A stretch of 64,000 bases of DNA from contig CAWFMV010000007.1 in NCBI GenBank assembly GCA_963817015.1, forward strand, positions 806,001 through 870,000, written 5' to 3'. Position numbers and translations under genes: made by a program. The DNA is from VAZQ01 sp963817015 (GTDB taxonomy: Bacteria; Pseudomonadota; Alphaproteobacteria; Rhizobiales; Xanthobacteraceae). Positions 44,573 to 54,951 of this stretch are shown here, piece after piece; within the stretch, counting starts at the first letter, position 1; every line of letters begins with the position of its first letter. The notes beneath the pieces are model-generated. The model saw only the letters and a program-made list of their open reading frames with translations. It was not told the DNA's origin and did not search any database.

Positions 44573-47500
44573 CTACGACTTGAGCGCCCGCACCGCATTC
44601 TTGAGCAGCGTGCCGGGCTCCCGGTGCGCGGGGCTTTTGCCCCAGAGTCGCCGGTGCAGCCGGTCGAGCAGCAGGTAGATCACCGGCGTGGTGTAGAGGG
44701 TCAGCGCCTGCGACACGATCAGCCCGCCCACGATGGTGATGCCGAGCGGCCGGCGCAGCTCCGAGCCTGGGCCGCTGGCGATGACCAGCGGCAGCGCGCC
44801 GAGGAATGCGGCGAGCGTCGTCATCATGATCGGCCGGAAGCGCTCGCGGCAGGCCTCGAAGATCGCCTGGTCGGGCGTGAGCTTGTGCTTGCGCTCGCCC
44901 TCGAGCGCGAAGTCGACCATCATGATCCCGTTCTTCTTGACGATGCCGATGAGCAGAATGATCCCGATGAAGGCGATCAGGGAGAGGTCGGTCTGGAAGA
45001 CCTGCAGCGCCAGGAGTGCGCCCAGTCCCGCCGAAGGCAGCGTCGAGATGATGGTGAGCGGATGCGCGAGGCTCTCGTAGAGCACGCCGAGCACGATATA
45101 GACCGCGAGCAGCGCTGCCACGATCAGCAGCGGCTGCGCGCCGATCGTTTGCCGATAGGCACGGGCATCGCCCTGGAATTCAGCATGCAGTGTTTCGGGG
45201 ATGTGCAGCGCCGCGATGGCCTTGTCGACAGCGCTTGTGGCCTCGTCGATGGAGACGTCCTCGGCGAGGCCGAAGCTGATCGTGGCCGACGGGTATTGTC
45301 CCTGGTGGTTGACCACGAGCGGCTGCAAGCCGCGCCGGATCGTGGTCACCGCCGAGAGCGGAACCTGCACGCCGTTGGCACCGGGAACATAGACGCGCGA
45401 GAGGTCGTGCGGATCGCGCTGGAACTGCGGATCAGTCTCAAGGATGACCCGATACTGGTTGCGCGGACTGTAGAGCACCGCGATCTGTCGCTGCCCGAAT
45501 GCGTTGTTGAGCGCGGTGTCGATGTCCTGGATCCGTACGCCCATGCGGGCAGCCGCGACGCGGTCGGAGAGGACATTGACCTGGAGCCCGCTGCGCTCGC
45601 GGTCGGTGGAGACGTCGGCCAGTTCCGGCAGCACGCGCAGCGCATCGTAGACACGCGGCGCCCACTGCGCCATTTCCTGATAGTCAGGGCCCCAGATCGT
45701 ATACTGGTATGATCCGTCGCCGCCGCGCGCGCCGGTCTGCACATCCTGCGGCACATAGAAGAATGTGTTGAGTCCCGGAATCTTCTGCACCTGAGGACGC
45801 AGCCGGTTGATGACATCCCAGGTCGTTTCCGAGCGCTCGGATGGCGGCTTCAGGTTGATGAAGAACTGTCCGCGATTGGATGACGCATTGTACGACGACT
45901 GTCCGATCGACGATCCCACGCCGGCGACGGCCGGGTCGGCCAGCACGATCTCGGCGGCCCGCTGCTGCAGCTCGAACATGGTCTCGAACGACGTGTCGCT
46001 GGGCGCGACGGTGCCGCCATAGATCAGGCCAGTGTCGTCGGTTGGAAAATAGCTCTTTGTTGGCTTTGTAGTAGAGCACGCCGGTCAGTGCCATCACGGC
46101 GGCGAGGACGATCAACGTGAGCAGATGATGCTGGAGCACTATTCTGAGGCTGCTCTCATAGCGGGCCACGAGCCAGGCGGTCGCCCATTCCATGCCGCGA
46201 TCGAGCCGCGTTGCGGTCTTGCTCGGCGGTTTTCGGATGAAATGCGCGCAGATCATCGGCGTGAGTGTCAGGGATACTACGGTGGAGACTGCGATCGCGA
46301 AAGCAAGTGTCACCGAGAACTCGCGGAACACGCGCCCGACCACGCCGCTCATGAACAGAAGCGGGATGAAGGCGGCAATCAGCGAGACGCTGATCGCCAC
46401 CACCGTGAAGCCGATCTGCCGCGCGCCTTCGAGCGCCGCCTTGATCGGTGGCATGCCCTTTTCAAGGTTGCGGAAACCGTTCTCGATCATCACGATGGCG
46501 TCGTCGACCACGAAGCCGACCGAGCAGGCGAGCGCCAGCAGCGAGAGATTGTCGATTGAGAATCCGACGCACCACATCAGGGCGCAGGTGCCGGCGAGCG
46601 CCAGCGGCACCGTAACGCCGGCTGCGGCGGTGGCGGCGGCTCGGCGCAGGAACAGGAACACCACGCACATCACCAGCCCGATCGCGGCCAAGAGCGTCAT
46701 CTGCATGTCGGAGACGCTGGCGCGGATCATCTGGGTGCGGTCGGAGACGACCGAGATGTCGATATCGGAGGGGATGAAGCGCTTGATGTCGGGGATGATG
46801 GTGCGGACGCGGTTGGCGGTCTCGATCACGTTGGAATCGAGCGTCTTGTTGATCACCAGCAACACCGAGGGCTGGCGATTGTACCAGCCGAAGGAACGGC
46901 TATTGCGCGTGCCGGCCTCGATCGACGCGATGGCGGAAAGCCGCACCACAGTTCCGTTCGTGGTCCGCACCACCAGCGGATCATATTGCGAGGCGACGCG
47001 GAGCTGATCGTTGGTGCCAATGGTCACGGCGCGCCCGTTGCCATCGAACACGCCAAGCGGGCCCTGGGCATTGGTGTTGGCGATCGCGGTTCGCACGTCC
47101 TCCATGGATAGCCCCATGGAGGCGAGTGCGATCGGGTTGACGCGCACGCGGATTGCCGGTTGCTCGGCGCCGTTCACGGAGACCTCGGAGACCCCGTCGA
47201 CCTGCGACAGTCGCTGGGCCACCACGGTGTCGGCGATGTCGTAAAGCTGGCTGGCCTGCTTGGTGCTCGACGTGAGCGCCAGGATCATGATCGGCACGGT
47301 GTTCGGATTGGACTTGCGGAACGTCGGCTGCGACTGCAGGTCGGTCGGCAGGTCGGTTTGCGCCGCATTGATGGCGGACTGCACGTCGCGGGCGGCGCCG
47401 TCGATGCGGCGGTTGAGGTCGAACTGAAGCGTTATGCGCGTCGTCCCGAGCGAGCTCCGTGACGTCATCTCGGTCACGCCAGGAATCTCGCCAAGCCGCC

Positions 47501-47705
47501 GTTCGAGCGGCGCCGCGACGGTCGCCGCCATGATTTCAGGGTCGGCGCCCGGCCGGCTCGCGGTTACGGAGATGGTCGGGAAATCGACCGTCGGCATGCT
47601 GGCGACTGGCAGGAAGGCGTAGGCCACGGCGCCGACGAGAAACAGACCGATGGCGAGCAGCGTGGTGCCGATCGGCCGACGGATGGCTGGCTCGCTGACG
47701 TTCAT
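44573..47705 (-). CDS. RND efflux pump, inner-membrane component (second pump), one frameshift
   Basis: About 1043 residues. Standard RND layout: TM1 (TLLAIGLFLVGAVAYAFLPV), a porter loop, TM2-6 with ALACSVGFVVDDAIVMIENG carrying the proton-relay acidic residues, a second porter loop, and TM7-12 (LIAFIGIILLIGIVKKNGIM). One extra T in CTATTTTCC near 46050 breaks the frame at the start of the second loop; removing it gives ELFPTDDTGLIYGG. It resembles MdtC/MuxC-type pumps. ATG 47705 overlaps the first pump's stop as ATGA. Paired RND subunits suggest a heteromeric pump. Confidence 0.9.
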
Positions 47706-50700
47706 GGTCTCACTCCGCCGGGCGTTGTGAGGGTTCCGGCCGCAGTCGGCAGGTCGAGCTCCTGCTGCACCTCGCGCCGCGCGTCGCCGACCAGCCGTTG
47801 CCGCAGCCGCTCGAGCTGCAGGTAGATGACCGGGGTCGTGTAGAGCGTCAGCAATTGGCTGAGCAGCAGGCCGCCAACGATGGTGATGCCGAGAGGGTTG
47901 CGCAGCTCGGAACCCGTGCCGCCTTCAACCGCGAGCGGGATCGCGCCGAACAGTGCCGCCAGCGTGGTCATCATGATTGGGCGGAAGCGCAGCAGGCACG
48001 CCTTCACGATTGCGTCGCGCGGAGGGAGGCCCTCGCCGCGCTCCGCCTCCAGCGCAAAGTCGATCATCATGATCGCGTTCTTCTTCACGATGCCCATGAG
48101 CAGCACGATGCCGATGAGCGCAATGATCGACAGGTCCTGTCGGAACAGCATCAGGGCGAGCAGCGCACCGACGCCTGCGGACGGCAGCGTGGAGAGAATC
48201 GTGATGGGATGAATGAAGCTTTCGTAGAGAACGCCGAGCACGATGTAGATGGTGATGGCGGCCGCGAGGATCAGCCACGGCTCGTTTTCGAGCGACTTGG
48301 CGAACTCCGCGGCATCGCCCGAATAGCTGCCCAGCACCGAGGTCGGCATGCCGATCTCGCGCTCGGCGGCGTTGATCGCAGTGACCGCGTCGCTGAGCGC
48401 CGCATGCGGCGCGAGATTGAAGCTGATCGTGACCGACGGAAACTGCTCCTGGTGGGCGATCACGAGCGGAGCGGTGGTCGTCTCGAAGCGGGCCACTGCC
48501 GACAGCGGCACCTGCGCGGCGCCGGTGCTGGGGCCGCCGGCGGCACCAGGGACGGCCGTGCCGGGAACGTAGAGCTTCGAGAGCGAGGACGGATCGAGCT
48601 GGTAGTGCGGCATCGCCTCCAGCACGATCCGATACTGGTTGGACTGCGCGTAGATCGTGGCGATCTGCCGCTGGCCGAAGGCGTCGTTGAGCGTATCGTT
48701 GATCATCTGCAGCGACACGCCCAGACGGCCGGCGAGCTCGCGGTCGACCACGATATTCATCCGCAGCCCGTCGTCCTGAGCCTCGGACGCGACGTCGCGC
48801 AACACGCTCGATGACTGCAGCTGCGCGGCCAGCCGGTCGGCCCAGTCGGCGACGTCCTTTGCGTCGGCGCCGGTCAAGCGTGTACTGGAACTGGGCGCGG
48901 CTCATGCGCGTGGAAATCTGGATATCCTGCACCGGCTGGAAGAACACCGTGACGCCGGGGATCGGCGCGACCAGCCGCTTGAGCCGCTCGATGATCGGAG
49001 CCACGGTCTCCTTGCGCTGGTCGCGCGGACGCAGCGTGATGGCGAGTCGCCCGGCGTTCGGGCGTCGCATTGAGCGGGGTGACGCCTACCACCGAGACGA
49101 CGCCGACGACGTCGGGGTCCTGGCGGATGCGCGGTCTCGACCACGCCGCGCAGCCGCTGCATCTCGGTGAACGAAACGTCCTCGCCGCCTTCCATCACCC
49201 CGAAAATCAGCCCGGTGTCCTGCAGCGGCAGGAAGCCCTTCGGCACGATGATGTAGAGCCATATGGTTGCGACCAGGGTCCCAAAGGTCACAATCAGCGT
49301 GAGACTTTCGTGGCGGAGCACCCATTCGAGGGTGCGCCGGTAGACCTCGATGATCCCGTCGACGAGCGCGATTGAACCAGCGGGTCACCGCGTTGCCGTG
49401 CCCTCCGACGCCGTGCTTGAGCATCCGGCTGCACATCATCGGGGTGAGTGTCAGCGACACGATGGCCGACGTCACCACCGCGATGGTGAGCGTGAGCGCG
49501 AACTCGCGGAACATGCGGCCCACGATCCCGCTCATGAACAGGAGCGGGATGAACACCGCGATCAGCGACAGCGTCAGCGAGATCACGGTGAAGCCGATCT
49601 CGCGCGCGCCTTCGAGCGCGGCCTCGAACGGATCCTGGCCGTCCTCCATGTGGCGGACGATGTTCTCGATCATGACGATGGCATCGTCGACCACGAAGCC
49701 GGTGCCGATGGTCAGCGCCATCAGGGAGAGGTTGTCGAGCGAGAAGCCGCAGAACCACATGATGCCGAAGGTCGCCACCAGCGACAGCGGCAGCGCCACG
49801 CCGGCGATGATGGTGGCGCGAATCGGTGCGCAGGAACATCAGCACGACCATGATGACGAGCCCCACGCTCAAGACCAGCGTGAACTGCACGTCATGGACG
49901 GATGCCCGGATGGTGCGGGTGGCGTCGTGCACGACGGTCAGTGTGGCGTCGGCCGGAAACACGCGCTGCAGGCGCGGGATCTCGCGCTGGATGCGCTCGA
50001 CCGTCTCGATCACGTTGGCGCCGGGCTGGCGCTGAATATCGGCGATGATGGCCGGCCGGCCGTTGTACCAGCCGCCGACCTTGTTGTTTTCCAGCCCGTC
50101 GATGATCTCGGCGACGTCCTTGAGCATCACCGGCGCGCTGTTGCGGTAGGCGATCACGATGCTGCGATAGGCCTCCGCCTGCATGATCTGGTCGTTGCCG
50201 GCGATGGTGTAGGCCTGATGCGCGCCGTCGAGCGAGCCCTTGGGCCCGGCCGAATTGGCGGCGACGACGGCGGCGCGCACGTCCTCGAGGCTGATGCCGT
50301 AATTGGCGAGCCGCGCGAGATCGACCTGGATGCGGACGGCCGGGCGGATGCCGCCCTGGATGGTGACGCGGCCGACACCGGTCAATTCGCTCAGCCGCTG
50401 CACCAGCACGGTGTCGGTGAGGTCGCTGAGCTGCCGCAGCGAAATGGTCGGCGAGGTCAGCGCCAGCGTCACGATCGGGGAGTCGGCCGGGTTCACCTTG
50501 GAATAGACCGGCGGGTAGAGCAGCGTGCGCGGCAGCGATGAGCCGGCCGCATTGATGGCGGCCTGCACGTCCTGCGCGGCGGCGTCGATGTCACGGTTGA
50601 GCTCGAACTGCAGGGTGATCTGGCTGATCCCGAACGAGCTCGAGGAGGTCATCAGCTGCAGCGAGGGGATCTGGCCGAAATTGCGCTCGAGCGGAGCCGT

Positions 50701-50889
50701 GACCAGCGCCGCGATGGTGTCGGGGCTTGCGCCAGGAAACTGCGTGGTGACCTGGATGGTGGGGAAGTCGACCTGCGGCAGCGACGAGATCGGCAACCGC
50801 AGATAGCCCAGAATGCCGCCGAGCATGACTGCGATGCCGAGCAGCGAGGTGGCGATGGGCCGATGGATGAAGGGCGACGAAACGCTCAT
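47702..50889 (-). pseudogene. RND efflux pump, inner-membrane component (first pump), about five frameshifts
   Basis: About 1061 residues after correction. N-terminus SVSSPFIHRPIATSLLGIAV; TM4 region ALTIGTGFVVDDAIVMIENI; C-terminal half with LIALIGIVLLMGIVKKNAIM and TTPVIYLQLERLRQ. Each of the five breaks (near 49826, 49375, 49133, 49064 and 48877) is cured by removing one base. It starts 10 bases after the fusion-protein stop and is coupled to the second pump by ATGA. MdtB/MuxB-like partner of the other pump; substrates unknown, probably amphiphilic drugs or metabolites. Confidence 0.88.
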
Positions 50890-50898
50890 GGCGGGCCG

Positions 50899-52131
50899 CT
50901 ACTCACTCGATTTGGAAACGCGCTTCCCCTTGCCCTTGCCTTTGCCCCCTTTGCCCTGGTCGACAGGGCCAGCGGTGTCGGGTCTGTCGACGACCACGTG
51001 CTCGCCCTCGCGCAGCCGGCCAAAGCCGCTGGTGACCACGATCTCGCCGGAGCTGAGCCCTTCCTCGACGGCGGCTTCCTGGTCGTTCTGCTGCTTCACC
51101 TTGACCTGGCGGACCGTCACCGTGTCGTCGGTGCGGACCACATAAACGAAAGTTCCGTTCGGGCCGCGCTGAATGGCCGCCGTTGGCACCACCACAATGC
51201 GATTCAAGGTCTCGATCAGGAGGCGCACGTTGACGAACTGGCCGGGCCACAGCTGCAGGCTCTCGTTCGGGAACTCGGCCTTAAGCTTCACCGTGCCGGT
51301 GGTCTGGTCGACCTGGTTGTCGATCACCAGCAGCTTGCCCTTGTCGATCGGCTTTCCGTTCTGGCCGAGAGCGTCAAGCGGCAGCGGCCCTTCGCTGAGA
51401 CCCTTCGACAGCTGCGGCAGCTCCTGCTGCGGCAGGTTGAACAGCACGGTGATCGGCTTGATCTGAGTAATGACGACGATGCCGGTCGTGTCGGAGGCGT
51501 GCACGATATTGCCCTCGTCCACCATGCGGATTCCGGTTCGACCTGCGATGGGCGCAATAACATCGGTGTAGGAGAGGATCGTGCGCGTGTTGTCGATGGC
51601 GGCCTGATCCGATCTGACCTGCGCTTCCAACTGCGCGACCAGCGCGCGCTGAGTGTCGAGCTGCTGCTTGTTGACGGCGTTCGAGGCTGCCAGCCTCAGA
51701 TAGCGCTCGAGATCGAGCTTGGCATTGGCGAGAGTGGCCTCGTCCTGCGCCTTCTTGGCCACGGCCTGATCATACATCGCCTGATAGGTCGCGGGATCGA
51801 TCTTGGCCAGCAGGAATCCCTTTGGAACTTCCTGCCCCTCAACAAACGAGAGCGAGAGGAGCTTGCCGTCGACCTGCGGGCGGACCGTCACGGTGTTGAG
51901 CGCCCGCGCAGTTCCAACGCCGTCGAGGTAGACCGGAACATCAGCAATGCGCGCCTCGACCGCAAGCACCGGAACCGCCTCGCCCGGCGTGGTGCTGCCG
52001 CGTTTACCTTTGCCCTTCTTGTTAACGACCGTCTGCTGTGCGGAACTCTGCCAGGGGGCCCAATAATAAACGATGCCCGCCGCGAGGGTCAGGCAGACAA
52101 GGGAAAAGGCGATACGTCCGGTCCGGGTCAT
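50899..52131 (-). CDS. RND efflux periplasmic adaptor (membrane fusion protein)
   Basis: 410 residues. N-terminal anchor (IAFSLVCLTLAAGIVYYWAP), a lipoyl/barrel-sandwich half (VRPQVDGKLLSLSFVEGQEV), a coiled-coil hairpin (about 120-185), then beta-barrel (IKPITVLFNLPQQEL) and membrane-proximal domains, MdtA-like. Lys/Gly-rich stretches near residues 38-46 and at the C-terminus are unusual but low complexity. Its ATG shares one base with the stop of the outer-membrane factor (TGATG), and the first pump begins 10 bases after its stop. Confidence 0.93.
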   Translation of the reverse strand: MTRTGRIAFSLVCLTLAAGIVYYWAPWQSSAQQTVVNKKGKGKRGSTTPGEAVPVLAVEARIADVPVYLDGVGTARALNTVTVRPQVDGKLLSLSFVEGQEVPKGFLLAKIDPATYQAMYDQAVAKKAQDEATLANAKLDLERYLRLAASNAVNKQQLDTQRALVAQLEAQVRSDQAAIDNTRTILSYTDVIAPIAGRTGIRMVDEGNIVHASDTTGIVVITQIKPITVLFNLPQQELPQLSKGLSEGPLPLDALGQNGKPIDKGKLLVIDNQVDQTTGTVKLKAEFPNESLQLWPGQFVNVRLLIETLNRIVVVPTAAIQRGPNGTFVYVVRTDDTVTVRQVKVKQQNDQEAAVEEGLSSGEIVVTSGFGRLREGEHVVVDRPDTAGPVDQGKGGKGKGKGKRVSKSSE

Positions 52132-53612
52132 CAGTTGGCGTTTATAGCGCCATTTTGAGCCGGTGGCATCCAGCTCCCCCCCAATGCCTGGTACAGGCTC
52201 AGCACGGCCTGCAGCCGGGCCAGACGGACCACGACCTGGGTATCCTGCGCGTTGAACAGCGCCTGCTGGGTGATCAAGACCGTAGTCAGGTCTACGGTAC
52301 CCTCGCGCAGCCTCGTTTCAGCAATGTTAAAGGCCTGTTGCGAGGCGGTAACGACCTGCCGCTGCAGCCGCTCCAGCTCGGCATTGTCGGTGATCGCAAT
52401 GAGGGCTCGCTCGACATCCGCAAACCCGGAGACGATGCTCTTGCGGTAGTCGCTGAGCAGCTCGAGCTGACGGCCCTGGGCCTGCTCGAGCTGGCCTTCG
52501 AGCCTGAATCCATCGAACACCGGCTGCGCCAGACCGGCGGCGATCTGGTAGAAAATCGCCTGTGGGGTGAACAGGTTCTTCAGGGCCGTGCTGGCAATGC
52601 CGTATTCCCCGGTCAGCGTGATGCTCGGATAGAAGGCAGCGCGCGCAGCCACCACGCTGGCATCGGCCGAGGCCAGCTGCGCTTCGGCGAAGCGGATGTC
52701 GGGCCGTTGGATCAACAACTCCGAGGGCAGGCCCGGGGTAACCCTTGGGATGCCGATCTTGAAGACACTGCCGCCACGCACCTTCATGTAGGCGGGTGCG
52801 CGGCCGACCAGTAGCGCGAGCGTAGCGACGTTCTGCCGCAGGATTTGGTCAAGCGGAGGAATCTGCGCACGCTGTTGTGCCAAGAGGGTTTCCTGCTGAG
52901 CGACTTCAAGTGCGGAGGCAGTCCCGGCCTCGAAGCGCTGCTTGATCAGGGTCAGCACGCGGTCCGCGGCCGCAACGTTTTGCCGCGCGATCCGCAGCCG
53001 GTCCTGCGAGGACAGCACCAGGAAATAGGCGGTAGCGACGCTCGCCACGGTGCTGAGCGCGACGGTGTCGCGGTCGAAGCGTACCGATATGGCGTTCTCC
53101 TGTGCGGATTCCGAGATGGCGCGGTTCTTCCCCCAGAAGTCGAGCTCGTAGCTGGCGTTGAGCGCAGCCTGATAGGACGCGCGCTCGGACCCTCCGCCGC
53201 CGCCGTTGCTGCTGTTGCCGCTTGCCTGCGACGAGCGGGTGCGGGTGGCGCTGGCGTTCAGAGCGACGTTTGGCAGCAGCGGCGCGCCCGCGATCTTGCT
53301 TGCTGCGTCCGCTTGGATGATGCGCGCGACCGCGGCCGCAATGTCGAAGTTTGAGGTATACGCCTCCTGGATCAGGTCGGTCAGCTCCTTCGATCGGAAG
53401 TCGCGCCACCAGTCGAGTTTGGGCGGAGCGCTGGTCGGCGCGCGCGGTGCTTCCTTGTAAGCGTCCGGAATCTCGAGCGCGAGTTCAGGCCTTTCAGTCA
53501 GGAGACATCCGGCGAGCATTGGCGCCAGACACAGTCCAACCGCCGCGGCAAAAATCCGGCGGAATCGACTTCTTGTCGCGCATTCTGCGCGCGCCTGAAA
53601 AGGCGTGGCCAT
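52131..53612 (-). CDS. Outer-membrane efflux lipoprotein (NodT/OprM family)
   Basis: 493 residues. A lipoprotein signal with lipobox LAGC (about residue 36) predicts acylation and outer-membrane targeting. Two outer-membrane-factor repeats follow, each a helical tunnel segment (DFRSKELTDLIQEAYTSNFD; PDIRFAEAQLASADASVVAA), with YELDFWGKNRAISESA typical of the family. It is the first gene of the OMF - adaptor - pump - pump operon. The 254-bp gap 53613-53866 should hold the promoter; no regulator gene is adjacent. Confidence 0.92.
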   Translation of the reverse strand: MATPFQARAECATRSRFRRIFAAAVGLCLAPMLAGCLLTERPELALEIPDAYKEAPRAPTSAPPKLDWWRDFRSKELTDLIQEAYTSNFDIAAAVARIIQADAASKIAGAPLLPNVALNASATRTRSSQASGNSSNGGGGGSERASYQAALNASYELDFWGKNRAISESAQENAISVRFDRDTVALSTVASVATAYFLVLSSQDRLRIARQNVAAADRVLTLIKQRFEAGTASALEVAQQETLLAQQRAQIPPLDQILRQNVATLALLVGRAPAYMKVRGGSVFKIGIPRVTPGLPSELLIQRPDIRFAEAQLASADASVVAARAAFYPSITLTGEYGIASTALKNLFTPQAIFYQIAAGLAQPVFDGFRLEGQLEQAQGRQLELLSDYRKSIVSGFADVERALIAITDNAELERLQRQVVTASQQAFNIAETRLREGTVDLTTVLITQQALFNAQDTQVVVRLARLQAVLSLYQALGGSWMPPAQNGAINAN

Positions 53613-53866
53613 GGATGACCCGCGTTCTGCTGATAGGACCCCAACCCCGATCGCCGCAAACGCAGCCCCATTTACCCCCCGGGGCCACGGCGATCGTTAG
53701 CCGCAAACTATCAGCGTAATCAGGCTCGACCACCTAAAATAAGCGAAATGCTGTGGGTTTCTGTACTAGTGTGGCCAGATTGCCTCCCGGTGTGCCCGTG
53801 CGGCATCGCCATTTCCCAAATGAAACCAGAGCCTTCGGTATCCAGGGACGGCATCGAGCCGCGCGT

Positions 53867-54748
53867 TTAGCGCTGGGTTTTTTGATACCACTCGAGAATC
53901 TCGAGACCATTCCAATGCAGCACGCCCTCGAACCTGGCGGCGTATTCATAGATCGCTTCGAGATATTTGATTCGGTGCGGCTGGCCGCTGATGTAGGGAT
54001 GGATGGCTAGCGCCATGATCTTGGCGCGCTGCTTGCCCTCCAGGTAAAGCCGGTCGAACTGGTCGATCGCACGCTTGAGCAGGTGCTCACCTTCATGGTG
54101 CTGCACGATCATCATCGGGATGTCGTTGAGCTCGACCGAATAGGGCAGCGTCACGAGTGGTCCATTGGCGGTACGGATGGTGGTGGGCTCGTCGTCGTAG
54201 ACCCAGTCGCCGATATATTTGACGCCCGCCGCGACCAGCAGCTCCGGGGTGTCGAACGTCTCCGTCAGGCCGGGCCCGAGCCAGCCGACCGGGCGCGTTC
54301 CGGTGAAGCGCTCGAGGGTCGAGAGCGAGCGCTCGATCATGGCGGCCTGGTCCGGCTCCTGATGAATGGGGCCCTGCTGATAGGAGTGGCCCATGAACTC
54401 CCAGCCGGCGCGCTTGGCCTGCTCCGCCACCCGTGGGTAGTCCTCGCAAACGCGCGCATTCACGGCCAGCGTTGGCCGGATGCTAAGACGCTCGAACAAA
54501 TCGAAGAAACGCCAGGCGCCGACCCGCATGCCGTATTCGTGCCAGCTCCAGTTCGGGACGTCGGGGATTTGCGGCTGCCCGGTGGGCGCCGGCAGAACTT
54601 GGCGTGCCATCGGCTTGGCGATGTCCCAGACCTCGTAGTTGACGATGGTCCAGAGCACGAGCCGCGCCCCGGCCGGCAACCGCAGCGGCGGTCGGTCGAC
54701 GATAGCCGAATAGTCGCAGCGTTCGCGCGGCAGCATTGAGTTCGGCAT
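53867..54748 (-). CDS. Polysaccharide deacetylase / allantoinase PuuE-like hydrolase
   Basis: 293 residues, cytoplasmic (no signal peptide). NodB-type (beta/alpha) barrel with LVLWTIVNYEVWD, FMGHSYQQGPIH as the likely metal-binding region, GWLGPGLTETFDT and YIGDWVYDDEPTTIRTANG. The PuuE-like group acts on amide or imide bonds in small molecules rather than on glycans. The acid normally found in the TFDDG motif is not obvious, so activity is uncertain. Divergent from the ABC operon at 54.95 kb, with 203 bp between; no other gene in that gap. Confidence 0.85.
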   Translation of the reverse strand: MPNSMLPRERCDYSAIVDRPPLRLPAGARLVLWTIVNYEVWDIAKPMARQVLPAPTGQPQIPDVPNWSWHEYGMRVGAWRFFDLFERLSIRPTLAVNARVCEDYPRVAEQAKRAGWEFMGHSYQQGPIHQEPDQAAMIERSLSTLERFTGTRPVGWLGPGLTETFDTPELLVAAGVKYIGDWVYDDEPTTIRTANGPLVTLPYSVELNDIPMMIVQHHEGEHLLKRAIDQFDRLYLEGKQRAKIMALAIHPYISGQPHRIKYLEAIYEYAARFEGVLHWNGLEILEWYQKTQR

Positions 54749-54951
54749 TCCAATTTACCCTAGTTAAAGCGATCTCTGATCGGAACTCATTGTGCCACAA
54801 GCGTGGCTATATTGGCTGCCTGAAAGGCTGTCGGGTTGATCTTAATGATACGAGCGCCCGTTGCCGCAGGGTGCGCGGACGGTCTGGTATCCCATGGGCT
54901 TATGATCTAGGAGATGGCGCCACGAGAGACGCGCGCCAGCAGGGTCAGGGA

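Noticed and set aside
46030..46060. Programmed ribosomal frameshift in the second RND pump
   Set aside because: A one-base excess in a T run with no slippery heptamer or stimulatory stem, like the many other indels here; sequencing error is simpler.
50863..52158. Plus-strand frame opposite the RND adaptor
   Set aside because: Antisense to a complete membrane fusion protein; no ribosome site or domains.
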